Of a stretch of DNA of 64,000 bases, positions 47,552 to 56,708 are shown in pieces. The stretch's first letter is position 1; each line of letters starts with the position of its first letter. This stretch comes from Rhodospirillaceae bacterium (GTDB lineage: Bacteria; Pseudomonadota; Alphaproteobacteria; Rhodospirillales; JABHCV01), in assembly GCA_018662005.1 (NCBI GenBank), contig JABJHA010000037.1:47360-111359 (forward strand), in the 5' to 3' direction. The notes beneath the pieces were generated by a model, which made no database searches, was not told the DNA's origin, and was given only the letters and a program-made list of their open reading frames with translations. Position numbers and translations under genes: made by a program.

Positions 47552-49333
47552 ATGAACAGCAAGCCACCCGCAAGCCCTATCAAAGCGACTCAGGAATTGT
47601 TGGCTGAAGCCGCATTTGATGGCTTTATTGTTCCATATGCCGACGAATTCCAGGGCGAGTACATTTCCGAAAATAACATGCGGCTTAAGTGGCTGACCGG
47701 ATTTACAGGCTCCGCCGGTACGGCGATCCTGTACGCGGGCAAGGTTCACCTGTTTGTCGATGGTCGTTATACTCTGCAGGCTCCCGAGCAAGTCGATCAG
47801 GCGCTGGTCGAGGTCCACGGCCACCGTGACCCTACCCCGGTCGAATGGCTGGCCAAACACGTGGCCGAGCAAGCGCGTATCGGTTACGATCCAAGGCTAC
47901 ACAGCATCGCCAACATTCAAACCCTGAAAGCCGCCTTGAAGAAGAAGCAAGTCGAGGCAGTTGCTATCAAGGATAATCCCATAGACCGTTTGTGGTGCGA
48001 TCGCCCTGCCCCGCCTGACGGACCGGTCAGTCATCACGACATCGCCTACACAGGCCGCAGCAGTGATGACAAGATCGACGCTATTGCCGAGGCCCTCAAA
48101 CAGTCCGATGCCGAGGCCATCGTCCTGAACGAAATGGACGCCATCGCCTGGACTTTCAACATTCGTGGCGGCGATACGGCATTTACCCCTTTGACGCAGG
48201 CCACTGCCCTTATTCACGCCAATGGTCATGCTGATCTTTTTGCCGACCCGGGCAAATTTTCAGCGCAGACAAAGGCAACACTTGGCAATCGCACAACACT
48301 ATACGCAATGGAAATGTTTGCCGAAAAACTGGATGAAGCTGGCAGTGCCGGTTTGAAAGTTGGCCTCGACAAATCCACGGCGACGGACTGGATCAGTAAT
48401 CGATTAAGGGAGGCAGGAGCGGAAATTGTTTACCTGACTGACCCATCCAGCCTGCAACGGGCGCTTAAGAACGACACCGAAATCAGGGGTGCCCACGCTG
48501 CCCACAGGCGCGACGCGCTGGCCATGATACGGTTCCTCAAATGGTTTGATAAGGCCAGCACCTCAATGCCTTTAACGGAAATGGATATCGAGGTGAAAAT
48601 TCTGGAATTTCGGGAACAAATAGATTTGTTCCAGGGCTTAAGTTTTGCCACCATCGCCGGGGCCGGCCCCAATGGCGCCATCGTCCATTATATGGCGAGC
48701 CCCGAAACCAACCGGCAACTTGAAACAGGATCATTGTTGCTGCTTGATAGCGGCGGCCAGTATCTGGATGGCACCACCGACATCACCCGAACATTGGCAG
48801 TCGGCGTTCCATCTGATGAAATGCGCAAGCACTTCACCCTTGTGCTCAAGGGTCACATCGCCATTGCCTCGGCCCGGTTTCCCGTCGGCACCAATGGCGG
48901 GCAACTGGACGCGCTGGCTCGTCAACACCTGTGGCGCGATGGTTTGAACTATCAGCATGGCACCGGCCACGGTGTCGGTTCTTTTCTGGGTGTCCATGAA
49001 GGCCCTCACCGGTTGGCCGCAGGCAGCACCGTTCCTTTTGAAGCGGGGATGTTTATATCCAACGAACCGGGGCTTTATCTTCCCAATCAGTACGGCATCC
49101 GCATTGAAAGTTTGTTTGTCGTCATCGACAGCACTATCGATAAATTCCTTGAATTCGCCCCCTTAAGCGTTGTTCCCATGGACCGTAAACTCATTGACGT
49201 AAGCTTGATGAATAAACAGGAACTTGCCTGGCTCGATGACTATTACAAAAAAGTTTTTGACTACGCCGCTGAGCATCTGGATGAAGATGAACGTCAGTGG
49301 CTGGCCGCAACGTGCGCGCCCTTAAGCGCTTGA
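47552..49333 (+). CDS. pepP: Xaa-Pro aminopeptidase (M24B, aminopeptidase P family)
   Basis: 593 residues, the long aminopeptidase P type with two creatinase-like N-terminal domains and a C-terminal pita-bread metallopeptidase. Metal ligands: Asp in LLLDSGGQYLDGTTDITRTL, His in GTGHGVGSFLGVHEGP, Glu in FISNEPGLY, and Glu in GIRIESL. It removes N-terminal residues that precede proline. It diverges from rpsB and its end overlaps the convergent MFS gene by 12 bases. No signal peptide, so cytoplasmic. Confidence 0.94.
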   Translation: MNSKPPASPIKATQELLAEAAFDGFIVPYADEFQGEYISENNMRLKWLTGFTGSAGTAILYAGKVHLFVDGRYTLQAPEQVDQALVEVHGHRDPTPVEWLAKHVAEQARIGYDPRLHSIANIQTLKAALKKKQVEAVAIKDNPIDRLWCDRPAPPDGPVSHHDIAYTGRSSDDKIDAIAEALKQSDAEAIVLNEMDAIAWTFNIRGGDTAFTPLTQATALIHANGHADLFADPGKFSAQTKATLGNRTTLYAMEMFAEKLDEAGSAGLKVGLDKSTATDWISNRLREAGAEIVYLTDPSSLQRALKNDTEIRGAHAAHRRDALAMIRFLKWFDKASTSMPLTEMDIEVKILEFREQIDLFQGLSFATIAGAGPNGAIVHYMASPETNRQLETGSLLLLDSGGQYLDGTTDITRTLAVGVPSDEMRKHFTLVLKGHIAIASARFPVGTNGGQLDALARQHLWRDGLNYQHGTGHGVGSFLGVHEGPHRLAAGSTVPFEAGMFISNEPGLYLPNQYGIRIESLFVVIDSTIDKFLEFAPLSVVPMDRKLIDVSLMNKQELAWLDDYYKKVFDYAAEHLDEDERQWLAATCAPLSA

Positions 49334-50485
49334 CTGTCGCGCTTTTTTCACAGCCATACCTGCGAACAGAACGGCACAGATCAATAGAAAACCGACAAAT
49401 CCGTTATCGGGCCAAACATCCATCGCCGAGCCCGAAAATGCCGGTCCGACAACGGCCCCGGATTCATAGGCAATGATAAAGATAGCATTGGCCGCAACAA
49501 GATTTTTTGCGCCAAAACCATCACCTAACAAAATAAGGCCAAGTGTGTAGAGGCCAAAGATGCTGCCGCCGAGCAAAAACAGAACGGCAAGCAATCCAAC
49601 AGATGAGCCGACGACAAAGGGAATGGCGACGACTCCGACCAGTATACTAAGAGCCGTGATCAGCAGTAGGGCATTTCTTCCGGCAGCGTCCGCTAATTTG
49701 CCCATTGGATACTGGAAAGCGATTCCACCGGCAGAAAAAGCGCTTAGTGCGTACATGGAGCCATTTTCACCAAGACCCTCGCCCAGGGTGTAGATGGGCA
49801 ACAAGGCATAAGCCGTCGTTTCAAACAATCCGGCGGCAAAGGCGACGAAAAAGATGAGGGGATGAAGACGAAAAATTTGAAGATGACCCGCGGGCTCTTC
49901 CTCTTTTTCATCCTGGTAATCACCCAGCAACAACATTGGCAGGGAGGAGACAGCCAAAAACCCGCCAGCAAGGGCAAACGGAAACCACCCCTGGGATCCG
50001 GTAAGGGAGATCACCAATGGGCCAAGGGCGAAACCGCCTGAAAATGCAGCCCCATACAAACCCATAATTTTTCCGCGATTTTCAGGAACGGCAACGGCGT
50101 TCAGCCATGTTTCACAAATCAGCCATAAAAAACCAAGGCCGAGGGTCATCAAAAAGCGCAGAATGAACCACCCGGCGACAGTCCCGATAATGGGCAGCAG
50201 GACCAGCGAGGTCACCGACAAGATACAGGACGCTATCACCACCAAAGACGTACTGTACCTGGCCAGCAAACGGGCACTGACAAGCCCCACAACCAAAATG
50301 CCAAGTGACGCCGTGGCGCTATTAAAGCCGATGAGAGTGGGCCCCAACCCCATGCGTTCCAGCGACAACGTCACGAGCGGGAACGTCATGCCAATAACAA
50401 CGCCGACACCAAGAACGGCAATCAAAAAGATGCTGATTGCCGTCTTGCTGGACAGGGTTCTGACGGGCCTTTTATTTTCACTCAT
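49322..50485 (-). CDS. MFS transporter (YcaD-like)
   Basis: 387 residues, about 12 hydrophobic segments. The N-terminal half shows LEVGVVIGMTFPLVTLSLERMGLGPTLIG-type MFS pattern split around residues 20-50, and the loop after helix 6 holds DYQDEKEEEP. It diverges from puuD across 69 bp and lies next to the amine-catabolism genes, so it may import or export an amine, but sequence alone does not give the substrate. No PuuR-like box was found on its own side, other than the one at the puuD start. Confidence 0.82.
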   Translation of the reverse strand: MSENKRPVRTLSSKTAISIFLIAVLGVGVVIGMTFPLVTLSLERMGLGPTLIGFNSATASLGILVVGLVSARLLARYSTSLVVIASCILSVTSLVLLPIIGTVAGWFILRFLMTLGLGFLWLICETWLNAVAVPENRGKIMGLYGAAFSGGFALGPLVISLTGSQGWFPFALAGGFLAVSSLPMLLLGDYQDEKEEEPAGHLQIFRLHPLIFFVAFAAGLFETTAYALLPIYTLGEGLGENGSMYALSAFSAGGIAFQYPMGKLADAAGRNALLLITALSILVGVVAIPFVVGSSVGLLAVLFLLGGSIFGLYTLGLILLGDGFGAKNLVAANAIFIIAYESGAVVGPAFSGSAMDVWPDNGFVGFLLICAVLFAGMAVKKARQSSA

Positions 50486-50546
50486 TGGAAATCCGTGTTA
50501 CTTGATTATTAAGGCATTGAAGCCGCATTTTAAATTATGATATTGT

Positions 50547-50561
50547 AAAATATAATGAGCA
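50547..50561 (+). promoter_or_regulatory. PuuR-box-like site at the puuD start
   Basis: AAAATATAATGAGCA, 14 of 15 bases equal to the E. coli PuuR recognition sequence AAAATATAATGAACA as I remember it. It includes the puuD ATG (50555-50557), so a bound regulator would cover transcription start or translation start. No Shine-Dalgarno sequence is visible, and TATGAT at 50536-50541 might be the -10, which would give a very short leader. Confidence 0.55.
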
Positions 50562-51316
50562 ACAAGTCCCAACCTCCACTGATCGGTGTATCGGGATGCC
50601 GTAAAGATATTCACGGCATCGATTACGATTGCGCCGGCCGCAAATACACCAGAGCGATTGAACAGGGTTGCCATGCCGTACCCTTGATTATCCCGACCAC
50701 GGGCGACGCCCTGGACAGGAAATCACTGCTTGGACGGGTTGACGGGCTGCTCATTACCGGTAGCCACTCAAATGTCGAACCCCATCATTATGAAGGTGAT
50801 GACAGTGAAGAAGGAACCCTGCATGACCCGCACCGGGACGCAACCACCCTGCCCCTGATCCGCGAGGCTATTGCTGCGGGCATTCCGACCTTGTGTATCT
50901 GTCGGGGAATTCAGGAAATAAACGTCGCCTTCGGCGGCACCCTTCATCAAATGGTTCAGGATCAACCGGGAATGCTCGATCATCGGGAAAATCCCGATCT
51001 GGATATTGCCCTTCGCTATGATCCCGTACACGCCATCGAGATCAATCCTGATGGCGTATTCAGGGATATTGTTGGCTGCGACACAGCCCGGGTCAATTCC
51101 CTGCACGGCCAAGGTATTGATCGCCTTGCCGATGATCTGCTTTGGGAAGCCAAAGCCCCGGACGGCCTGATCGAAGCGGTGTCGGTCAAACAGGCGAAGG
51201 CGTTTGCCATCGCCGTACAGTGGCATCCCGAATGGAAGGTCACGGAAAACCCCTTTTACCTGTCCCTGTTTGAGAAATTTTCAGCTGCTTGCCGGGAATA
51301 CATGGACAGCCGTTAA
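50555..51316 (+). CDS. puuD: Gamma-glutamyl-gamma-aminobutyrate hydrolase family protein
   Basis: 253 residues, class I glutamine amidotransferase-like (peptidase C26). Nucleophile Cys116 in LCICRGIQEINV; catalytic His near the C-terminus in IAVQWHPEW. It releases GABA from gamma-glutamyl-GABA in putrescine breakdown. The N-terminal GVSGCRKDIHG is also family-typical. It is preceded by a PuuR-like box and followed 50 bases later by a class III aminotransferase that could act on putrescine or GABA. Confidence 0.9.
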   Translation: MSNKSQPPLIGVSGCRKDIHGIDYDCAGRKYTRAIEQGCHAVPLIIPTTGDALDRKSLLGRVDGLLITGSHSNVEPHHYEGDDSEEGTLHDPHRDATTLPLIREAIAAGIPTLCICRGIQEINVAFGGTLHQMVQDQPGMLDHRENPDLDIALRYDPVHAIEINPDGVFRDIVGCDTARVNSLHGQGIDRLADDLLWEAKAPDGLIEAVSVKQAKAFAIAVQWHPEWKVTENPFYLSLFEKFSAACREYMDSR

Positions 51317-51324
51317 GGATAAGT

Positions 51325-51342
51325 GTAAATTATATTGAACAC
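51325..51342 (+). promoter_or_regulatory. PuuR-box-like operator before the aminotransferase
   Basis: GTAAATTATATTGAACAC, 18 bases, exactly the reverse complement of 59405-59422 upstream of puuB. Its core matches 13 of 15 bases of the remembered E. coli PuuR site. It lies 24 bases before the aminotransferase ATG. The shared sequence shows coordinated control even without the E. coli comparison. Confidence 0.7.
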
Positions 51343-51366
51343 TTTTGAATAGTAGCAGGTCCCGTC

Positions 51367-52740
51367 ATGAACCCCATATCCAACACTACCGAACAATGGC
51401 AACAACAGGACGCGGAACACCATCTGCATCCGTTTACCGACAGTAAATCCCTGAACGCCAAAGGGGTCCGTGTCATCACCAAGGGTGAAGGCGTCTACCT
51501 ATGGGATTCGGAGGGAAACAAGTTGCTCGACGGCATGGCGGGGTTGTGGTGCGTCAATGTGGGATATGGCCGAAGTGAACTGGTCGAAGCGGCGCGCCTG
51601 CAAATGCAGGAACTGCCTTACTACAACACTTTTTTCCAATCCACCACCATGCCAGCGACGGAACTTTCTGCGGCCCTTAGTGAGATTACGCCCGAGGGCT
51701 TCAATCACGCCTTCTTCGCCAATTCCGGATCGGAAGCCAACGATACGGTCGTTCGCATGGTGCGCCGCTATTGGGACCTGAAGGGCTGCAAAAACAAGAA
51801 AACCATCATCAGCCGCAACAACGCCTACCATGGCTCGACCATGGCCGGGGCCAGCCTTGGCGGCATGACCTATATGCATGAACAAGGGGAGCTTCCAATC
51901 CCCGGTATCGTCCACATCGAACAACCTTACTGGTATCACCTGGGCGGAGACCTGAGCCCCGATGAATTCGGCGTTAAGATCGCGGGCCAACTGGAAGATA
52001 AAATCAAGGAACTGGGGCCGGATAACGTCGCCGCCTTTATTGGTGAACCCATCCAGGGCGCCGGTGGGGTTATTGTTCCGCCTGATACCTACTGGCCGGA
52101 AATCCAGCGCATTTGCCAGACTTATGATATTCTGCTGATCGCCGACGAGGTCATCTGTGGCTTTGGCCGTACCGGCAACTGGTTCGGCAGCGACACCTAT
52201 GGCATCAAGCCCGACTTGATTTCTATGGCCAAGGGCATGTCATCAGGTTACTTGCCTATATCTGCTGTCATGGTCCATGACCGGGTCGCCCAGGTGCTGA
52301 TCGATGAAGGTGGCGAATTCAATCACGGCTTCACATATTCAGGACACCCGGTCGCCGCCGCCGTCGCCCTGGCCAACATCGAAATTTTAAAGCGCGAAAA
52401 GATCATCGAAACAGTCGGCTCCGACACCGGTCCCTATTTGCAAAAAAGACTGCGCGAACTGGAAGACCATCCGCTTGTCGGTGAGGTGCGCGGTATTGGT
52501 CTTGTTGCTGCAATCGAGTTGGTAAAAGACAAAAAATCCCGCACCCTGTTTGATCCAACCGGAAATGCCGGCACCATTTGTCGCGATCATTGCACAAGCA
52601 ACGGACTGATTATGCGTGCCACCGGGGACAGCATGATCATGTCGCCGCCGCTGATCATCAGCAAGCAACAGATTGATGAATTGATGGTCGTTATCGAAAA
52701 ATGTCTTGATAAATCGGCCCAGGATTTGGCAGTTTCATAG
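51367..52740 (+). CDS. Class III aminotransferase (putrescine / omega-amino acid:pyruvate type)
   Basis: 457 residues, PLP-dependent. Motifs: GVYLWDSEGNKLLDGMAGLWCVNVGYG, NSGSEANDTVVRMVRRYW, AFIGEPIQGAGGVIVPP, IADEVICGFGRTG, and the Schiff-base lysine in DLISMAKGMSSGYLPISAVMV (about residue 288). Close to the SpuC / beta-alanine:pyruvate transaminase group, which uses putrescine, cadaverine or GABA. It lies after puuD and has a PuuR-like operator, supporting an amine substrate, but exact specificity cannot be assigned. A weak hairpin follows the stop. Confidence 0.88.
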   Translation: MNPISNTTEQWQQQDAEHHLHPFTDSKSLNAKGVRVITKGEGVYLWDSEGNKLLDGMAGLWCVNVGYGRSELVEAARLQMQELPYYNTFFQSTTMPATELSAALSEITPEGFNHAFFANSGSEANDTVVRMVRRYWDLKGCKNKKTIISRNNAYHGSTMAGASLGGMTYMHEQGELPIPGIVHIEQPYWYHLGGDLSPDEFGVKIAGQLEDKIKELGPDNVAAFIGEPIQGAGGVIVPPDTYWPEIQRICQTYDILLIADEVICGFGRTGNWFGSDTYGIKPDLISMAKGMSSGYLPISAVMVHDRVAQVLIDEGGEFNHGFTYSGHPVAAAVALANIEILKREKIIETVGSDTGPYLQKRLRELEDHPLVGEVRGIGLVAAIELVKDKKSRTLFDPTGNAGTICRDHCTSNGLIMRATGDSMIMSPPLIISKQQIDELMVVIEKCLDKSAQDLAVS

Positions 52741-52743
52741 AAC

Positions 52744-52760
52744 TGGCCTAAAATAGGCCA
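52744..52760 (+). other. Small hairpin after the aminotransferase
   Basis: TGGCCTA-AAA-TAGGCCA, 7-bp stem and 3-base loop, 3 bases after the stop codon. The sequence after it (TCGATAAAATTAG) has no U-run, so it is at best a weak terminator or a 3' stabilising hairpin. Confidence 0.35.
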
Positions 52761-52794
52761 TCGATAAAATTAGTCATCAAGGAGAACCTTAGTC

Positions 52795-53154
52795 ATGGCT
52801 GACATCAATACGAAGATCGTACAGGATATCCCGTTAAAACAGCGTGGGCATGACGTTCAAAACCCTGCCCTCGACAACCCGGTGCCAAACAACGCCGAGA
52901 AGAAAATTGAATCCTCTGGTGAATCGAATCCGCCGGACGCCCAATCCGATCAAGGCAGCACAAATCAAAAACATACGTTCACCGTGATGATCAGCAAAAG
53001 ATCAGGTGAAAGTCATGCCACTTCGATCTCGGCGAGTAGTGCCGATGAGGCAAGAGCCGCCGCTCAATCCGGGCTTGCCCAGGGCGAGACCATTTCTTCG
53101 GTTAGTGAAAGCACGGTGGCGATACCTGATCCCAACCGGGGATTGTTGGCTTAG
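52795..53154 (+). CDS. Small hydrophilic hypothetical protein
   Basis: 119 residues. No signal peptide. The first 60 are polar and probably disordered (KIVQDIPLKQRGHDVQNPALDNPVPNN, then Ser/Glu/Gln-rich). The rest looks like one compact beta-alpha domain: HTFTVMISKRSGESHATSISASSADEARAAAQSGLAQGE. I do not recognise a family. AAGGAG lies about 9 bases before the ATG, which supports it as a gene. Placed between the amine aminotransferase and the regulator, but with no visible link to them. Confidence 0.65.
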   Translation: MADINTKIVQDIPLKQRGHDVQNPALDNPVPNNAEKKIESSGESNPPDAQSDQGSTNQKHTFTVMISKRSGESHATSISASSADEARAAAQSGLAQGETISSVSESTVAIPDPNRGLLA

Positions 53155-53171
53155 AGCACTTCCGATCTGAT

Positions 53172-53720
53172 TCAGAAATTAGGTGGTGTGGCGGCGCTGA
53201 CGATCTGGCATTCCTCGTCGCTGACATTGCGGAAGCTGTGGGGCATAAGGCTGTCGATGTAATAGGCCTCGCCCTCTTTCAGGTCCCTGACTTCGGTGCC
53301 CAGTGTAATTTGGATTGTGCCCTTGATGACGACGCCGGATTCTTCGCCTTCGTGACTGATCATGTTGTCGCCCGAACCCCCACCCGGGGCGTAGGTTTCA
53401 TGCAGGACACGCAGTTTTCTGTCCTTGCGGGTCGCCCCGACCAGCAACAGGGATGAGCCGCCATCGGACAATTCAACCAGATCATCACGACTGAAGAATG
53501 AATCCTGTTTTGGTTTCATGTCCATGGTGAAGAAATCAATCAGACTCATGGGCAACGCCGCCAGAACCTTCTTCAATGAATCAATGGAAGGGCTGACCCT
53601 GTTTTGCTCAATCAGCGAAATGGTGGAATTGGTGACACCGGCGCGGCGCGATAATTCACGCTGCGACAAATTGTGCATCTTGCGAATGGTTTTAAGGCGC
53701 TCACCAATATCGATAGCCAT
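53172..53720 (-). CDS. puuR: XRE-cupin transcriptional regulator, PuuR-like
   Basis: 182 residues: N-terminal HTH (IGERLKTIRKMHNLSQRELSRRAGVTNSTISLIEQNRVSPSI, split as residues 4-45) and a C-terminal cupin (about 105-180: GEESGVVIKGTIQITLGTEV, DSLMPHSFRNVSDEE). This architecture is that of PuuR, the repressor of putrescine genes. It is the last gene of the minus-strand amine operon, 9 bases after speB, so it is likely autoregulated through the sites at 59405 and elsewhere. Confidence 0.87.
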   Translation of the reverse strand: MAIDIGERLKTIRKMHNLSQRELSRRAGVTNSTISLIEQNRVSPSIDSLKKVLAALPMSLIDFFTMDMKPKQDSFFSRDDLVELSDGGSSLLLVGATRKDRKLRVLHETYAPGGGSGDNMISHEGEESGVVIKGTIQITLGTEVRDLKEGEAYYIDSLMPHSFRNVSDEECQIVSAATPPNF

Positions 53721-53729
53721 TTTACCTTC

Positions 53730-54650
53730 CTACGTGTTCTTTTTGACTGCCAACAGGCACAAATAAGTCCAGACCAGCGTCGCGGCTGCCAGCGAGGTGA
53801 TTTGCGCCTGGTCATAGGCGGGGGCGACCTCGACCATATCCATGCCAACAAGATTCAGATCACCCAGCTTTTTCATAATCGCCAACGCCTGCCAGGTGAA
53901 CAACCCGCCAACTTCCGGGGTTCCGGTGCCCGGTGCCTGGGAAGGATCAATGCCGTCGATATCAAAGGTCAGGTAAACAGCATTGTCGCCAACCGTCTTT
54001 TTGATCGCCGCAACGACCGCCTCGACCCCGCCGGTGTGAACCTGTTCGGCGCTGACAACATTAAATCCCAACTCATCGGTTGTGTAATCCATGACGTCGT
54101 TACCAACGGGCGAACGGATGCCAATCTGAATGCTGCGTTTGGGATCTATCAAACCTTCCTGGGCGGCGTAATGAAACGGCGTGCCATGACCAACAGGGGT
54201 ACCAAAATTATCCTTCCAGGTATCCACATGCGCGTCAAAATGAAGCAGCGAGATACCCTTGCCATTGCGTTCAGCCTGGGCTCGTAAGATCGGCAAGGTC
54301 ACCGTATGGTCACCGCCAAGGGCGATGAGATGGCTATCAATATCGCGGACCTGGTTTTCGATCATTTCCAGTGACTGTTCCAGATAGCCATTGGCGATGT
54401 TCAGGTCGCCGGCGTCGATACAGCGAAGGTCTTCAATAGGATTGGCCCTTAATTCAGGATGTGCACCATCCATCAACATAAAGCTGGCATCACGGATAGC
54501 GGCCGGACCGAAACGGCAACCGGGACGGTTGGTGGTTCCCAAATCAAAAGGAATACCGACCACAGTGACGTCTGGTTTTTCGCCTTCAATTAATTGGTCG
54601 GGAAATTGAAGAAAACGTCTGATCCCTGAAAATGTCGGTTGCTCGATCAT
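53730..54650 (-). CDS. speB: Agmatinase-family ureohydrolase
   Basis: 306 residues. Binuclear Mn site ligands appear in GGDHTVTLPI, LHFDAHVDTW, and FDIDGIDPSQAPGTGTPEVGG. The family hydrolyses agmatine to putrescine and urea, or arginine, guanidinobutyrate or related guanidino compounds. The surrounding putrescine genes favour agmatine, or guanidinobutyrate which would also feed GABA. It starts 18 bases after the flavoprotein gene and precedes puuR by 9 bases, in the same operon. Confidence 0.9.
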   Translation of the reverse strand: MIEQPTFSGIRRFLQFPDQLIEGEKPDVTVVGIPFDLGTTNRPGCRFGPAAIRDASFMLMDGAHPELRANPIEDLRCIDAGDLNIANGYLEQSLEMIENQVRDIDSHLIALGGDHTVTLPILRAQAERNGKGISLLHFDAHVDTWKDNFGTPVGHGTPFHYAAQEGLIDPKRSIQIGIRSPVGNDVMDYTTDELGFNVVSAEQVHTGGVEAVVAAIKKTVGDNAVYLTFDIDGIDPSQAPGTGTPEVGGLFTWQALAIMKKLGDLNLVGMDMVEVAPAYDQAQITSLAAATLVWTYLCLLAVKKNT

Positions 54651-54668
54651 TGAATGTCACTCCGGTTT

Positions 54669-56708
54669 TTAAAATTCACCAAGCTGGGAAAGCTCACGCT
54701 TGAACGAAACACCGTCATTTTCAGGCTCGTCCAATTGGCGGGCGTAGCGGTGGCCTGCGTAGACAGCGTGGGCAATGGTCGCCGGTGCAAGGGCGTCACC
54801 AATTCGTGTGACATTGCCAGCTTCAGAAAGTGCCCGGTATAGCGTGTCATCAGGAAGCCGCATGGTCACCAAAACAACACTGACAGCCGGCAAGCTTGTT
54901 TGTCGCCCCGTATAGACACACGCCAGGTCGATATGACCGGCGTGAATTTCTACAAGATTTTGACAGGTGACGATTTTGATTTCCATTTCCAGCAAACGTG
55001 TCTGAATGCGCTCCTGCTCAAGGGTGTTATGGGTCCAGCTTGATGCTTCGGTAGCCGGAGTCACAAGCGTCACTTCGAGACCCCGACTGCGTAATTCTTC
55101 GGCGATGACGCCGCCCATGTAATAGTGATCATCGTCGAACACCACTACTGGTCCTGCGGGTGTCGCCCCGGCGATAATGTCATCGGGTGTTATAACCTGT
55201 GCACCGTCACTACCAGGGATGGCCTTGGTGTTGGCGCGACCCAGCCCATCGTGACGCCAGTGCGCCCCGGTCGCCAAGACCACATGATCGGCGGCCATTT
55301 CTTCCACATGTTCGGCGTCAAGTTTACTATCGAGATAAATTTCCACATTGGTCATGGTCTGGATTTGCCCGACCCGATAATCGCGAACCCGGCCCCAGGC
55401 GCCAAGGCCCGGCAACTTGCATTCATTGGCGACACGTCCACCCAGTTCGGTTTTCGCTTCGGCCAGTGTCACATCATAGCCACGCAAGCCCAAGGCGCGG
55501 GTACATTCAAGCCCGGCAGGGCCGGAACCAATGACCAAAATCTTGCTCTCTGATTTTTTCCCGGGGATCTTTTCGGGGTGCCACCCGCGTCGCCATTCTT
55601 CACCCATTGTCGGGTTTTGCGTGCAACGCATCGGGGTCATCATATTATCGCCACTGACACAGATATTGCAGCCGATGCATTCACGGATGCTGTCAAGGTC
55701 GCCGCTCTCGATTTTGTTGGGCAGGAAAGGATCGGCAATGGACGGCCTGGCCGCGCCGATCATATCAAGGACACCACGTTTGATTTGACTGACCATGGCG
55801 TCAGGCGAGGTAAAGCGACCCACCCCGACGACCGGTTTCGTGGTCAGGCCTTTAACGAAGGAAATGTATTTTTCCTGCGCCCCTTCTTCCCCGAAGCGAG
55901 ACGTTTCAGAATCATTTGCCCAGTTACTGATGTTGACGTCCCAAAGGTCAGGTAACTCCGCCAGCATCTCGACGATCTCGCGACCTTCCTCAGCCGCCGT
56001 AATGCCATCAGGTCCCAACAATTCATCGACCGCCAAACGCACGGCGACAGCGCAGGTGTCACCAACGGCTTCTTTTGTTTCCTCGATCATCTGGCGGAAA
56101 AAACGAACCCGGTTTTCCAGACTGCCGCCATATTCATCGGTACGGTTATTAAAACGACGGGACATAAAGTGCATGGGCAGTGACAGGTTGTGTCCGGCAT
56201 AACAGTAAACAATATCGAAACCGGCCTGCTTGGCGCGCACCGCCGCCTCACGGTGCCAGCGCAGGACATCACGTATGTCCGCTTTATCCATGGCGTAGGC
56301 CTGCACCGGATCAAGGTTTGACCCGATAAGGTTGGATACGGCCATGGGGACTTCACGGCTGTAGCGATTAACCGTTTCATGGCCCTGATAAACCAGCTCG
56401 ATACCGGCCAGCGAGCCATACTCGTGAACGGCGTCGGTCATCCGCGCCAGGTGGGGAATATCACTGTCATCCCACAAACGTTCTTCTGCATTGGGTGAAA
56501 CATCAGTGCGGGGGTGGATTTCGCATTCTTCGGTACAAATGACAGCCCAGCCGCCTTCGGCCTTGGTGCGCCGCATGGCCGCCGTGCTCGAAGGGTAACG
56601 ATGGCCCATGCCGTTGCAGTAAGGAACCTGATAGAAACGGTTTTTCGCCGTCACCGGACCGATCTTCACCGGTTCAAACAGAATATCGTATCTGGGATCG
56701 CGGCTCAT
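54669..56708 (-). CDS. Trimethylamine dehydrogenase-like iron-sulfur flavoprotein, substrate unknown
   Basis: 679 residues. Residues 1-340 form an old-yellow-enzyme-like FMN barrel (DILFEPVKIGPVTAKNRFYQ), with Cys31 in QVPYC at the position of the cysteine that links FMN covalently in trimethylamine dehydrogenase (TMADH). A 4Fe-4S motif follows: CIGCNIC with a fourth Cys 12 residues on. Then come two nucleotide-binding domains (ILVIGSGPAGLECTRALGLRGY). Read by eye against remembered TMADH, the aromatic-cage Tyr60 is Glu61 here and Trp355 is Asp, so a tertiary or quaternary amine is unlikely; a polyamine or histamine-like or N-methyl amine is possible. It is coupled to puuA by a 4-base overlap. 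Confidence 0.88.
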   Translation of the reverse strand: MSRDPRYDILFEPVKIGPVTAKNRFYQVPYCNGMGHRYPSSTAAMRRTKAEGGWAVICTEECEIHPRTDVSPNAEERLWDDSDIPHLARMTDAVHEYGSLAGIELVYQGHETVNRYSREVPMAVSNLIGSNLDPVQAYAMDKADIRDVLRWHREAAVRAKQAGFDIVYCYAGHNLSLPMHFMSRRFNNRTDEYGGSLENRVRFFRQMIEETKEAVGDTCAVAVRLAVDELLGPDGITAAEEGREIVEMLAELPDLWDVNISNWANDSETSRFGEEGAQEKYISFVKGLTTKPVVGVGRFTSPDAMVSQIKRGVLDMIGAARPSIADPFLPNKIESGDLDSIRECIGCNICVSGDNMMTPMRCTQNPTMGEEWRRGWHPEKIPGKKSESKILVIGSGPAGLECTRALGLRGYDVTLAEAKTELGGRVANECKLPGLGAWGRVRDYRVGQIQTMTNVEIYLDSKLDAEHVEEMAADHVVLATGAHWRHDGLGRANTKAIPGSDGAQVITPDDIIAGATPAGPVVVFDDDHYYMGGVIAEELRSRGLEVTLVTPATEASSWTHNTLEQERIQTRLLEMEIKIVTCQNLVEIHAGHIDLACVYTGRQTSLPAVSVVLVTMRLPDDTLYRALSEAGNVTRIGDALAPATIAHAVYAGHRYARQLDEPENDGVSFKRELSQLGEF

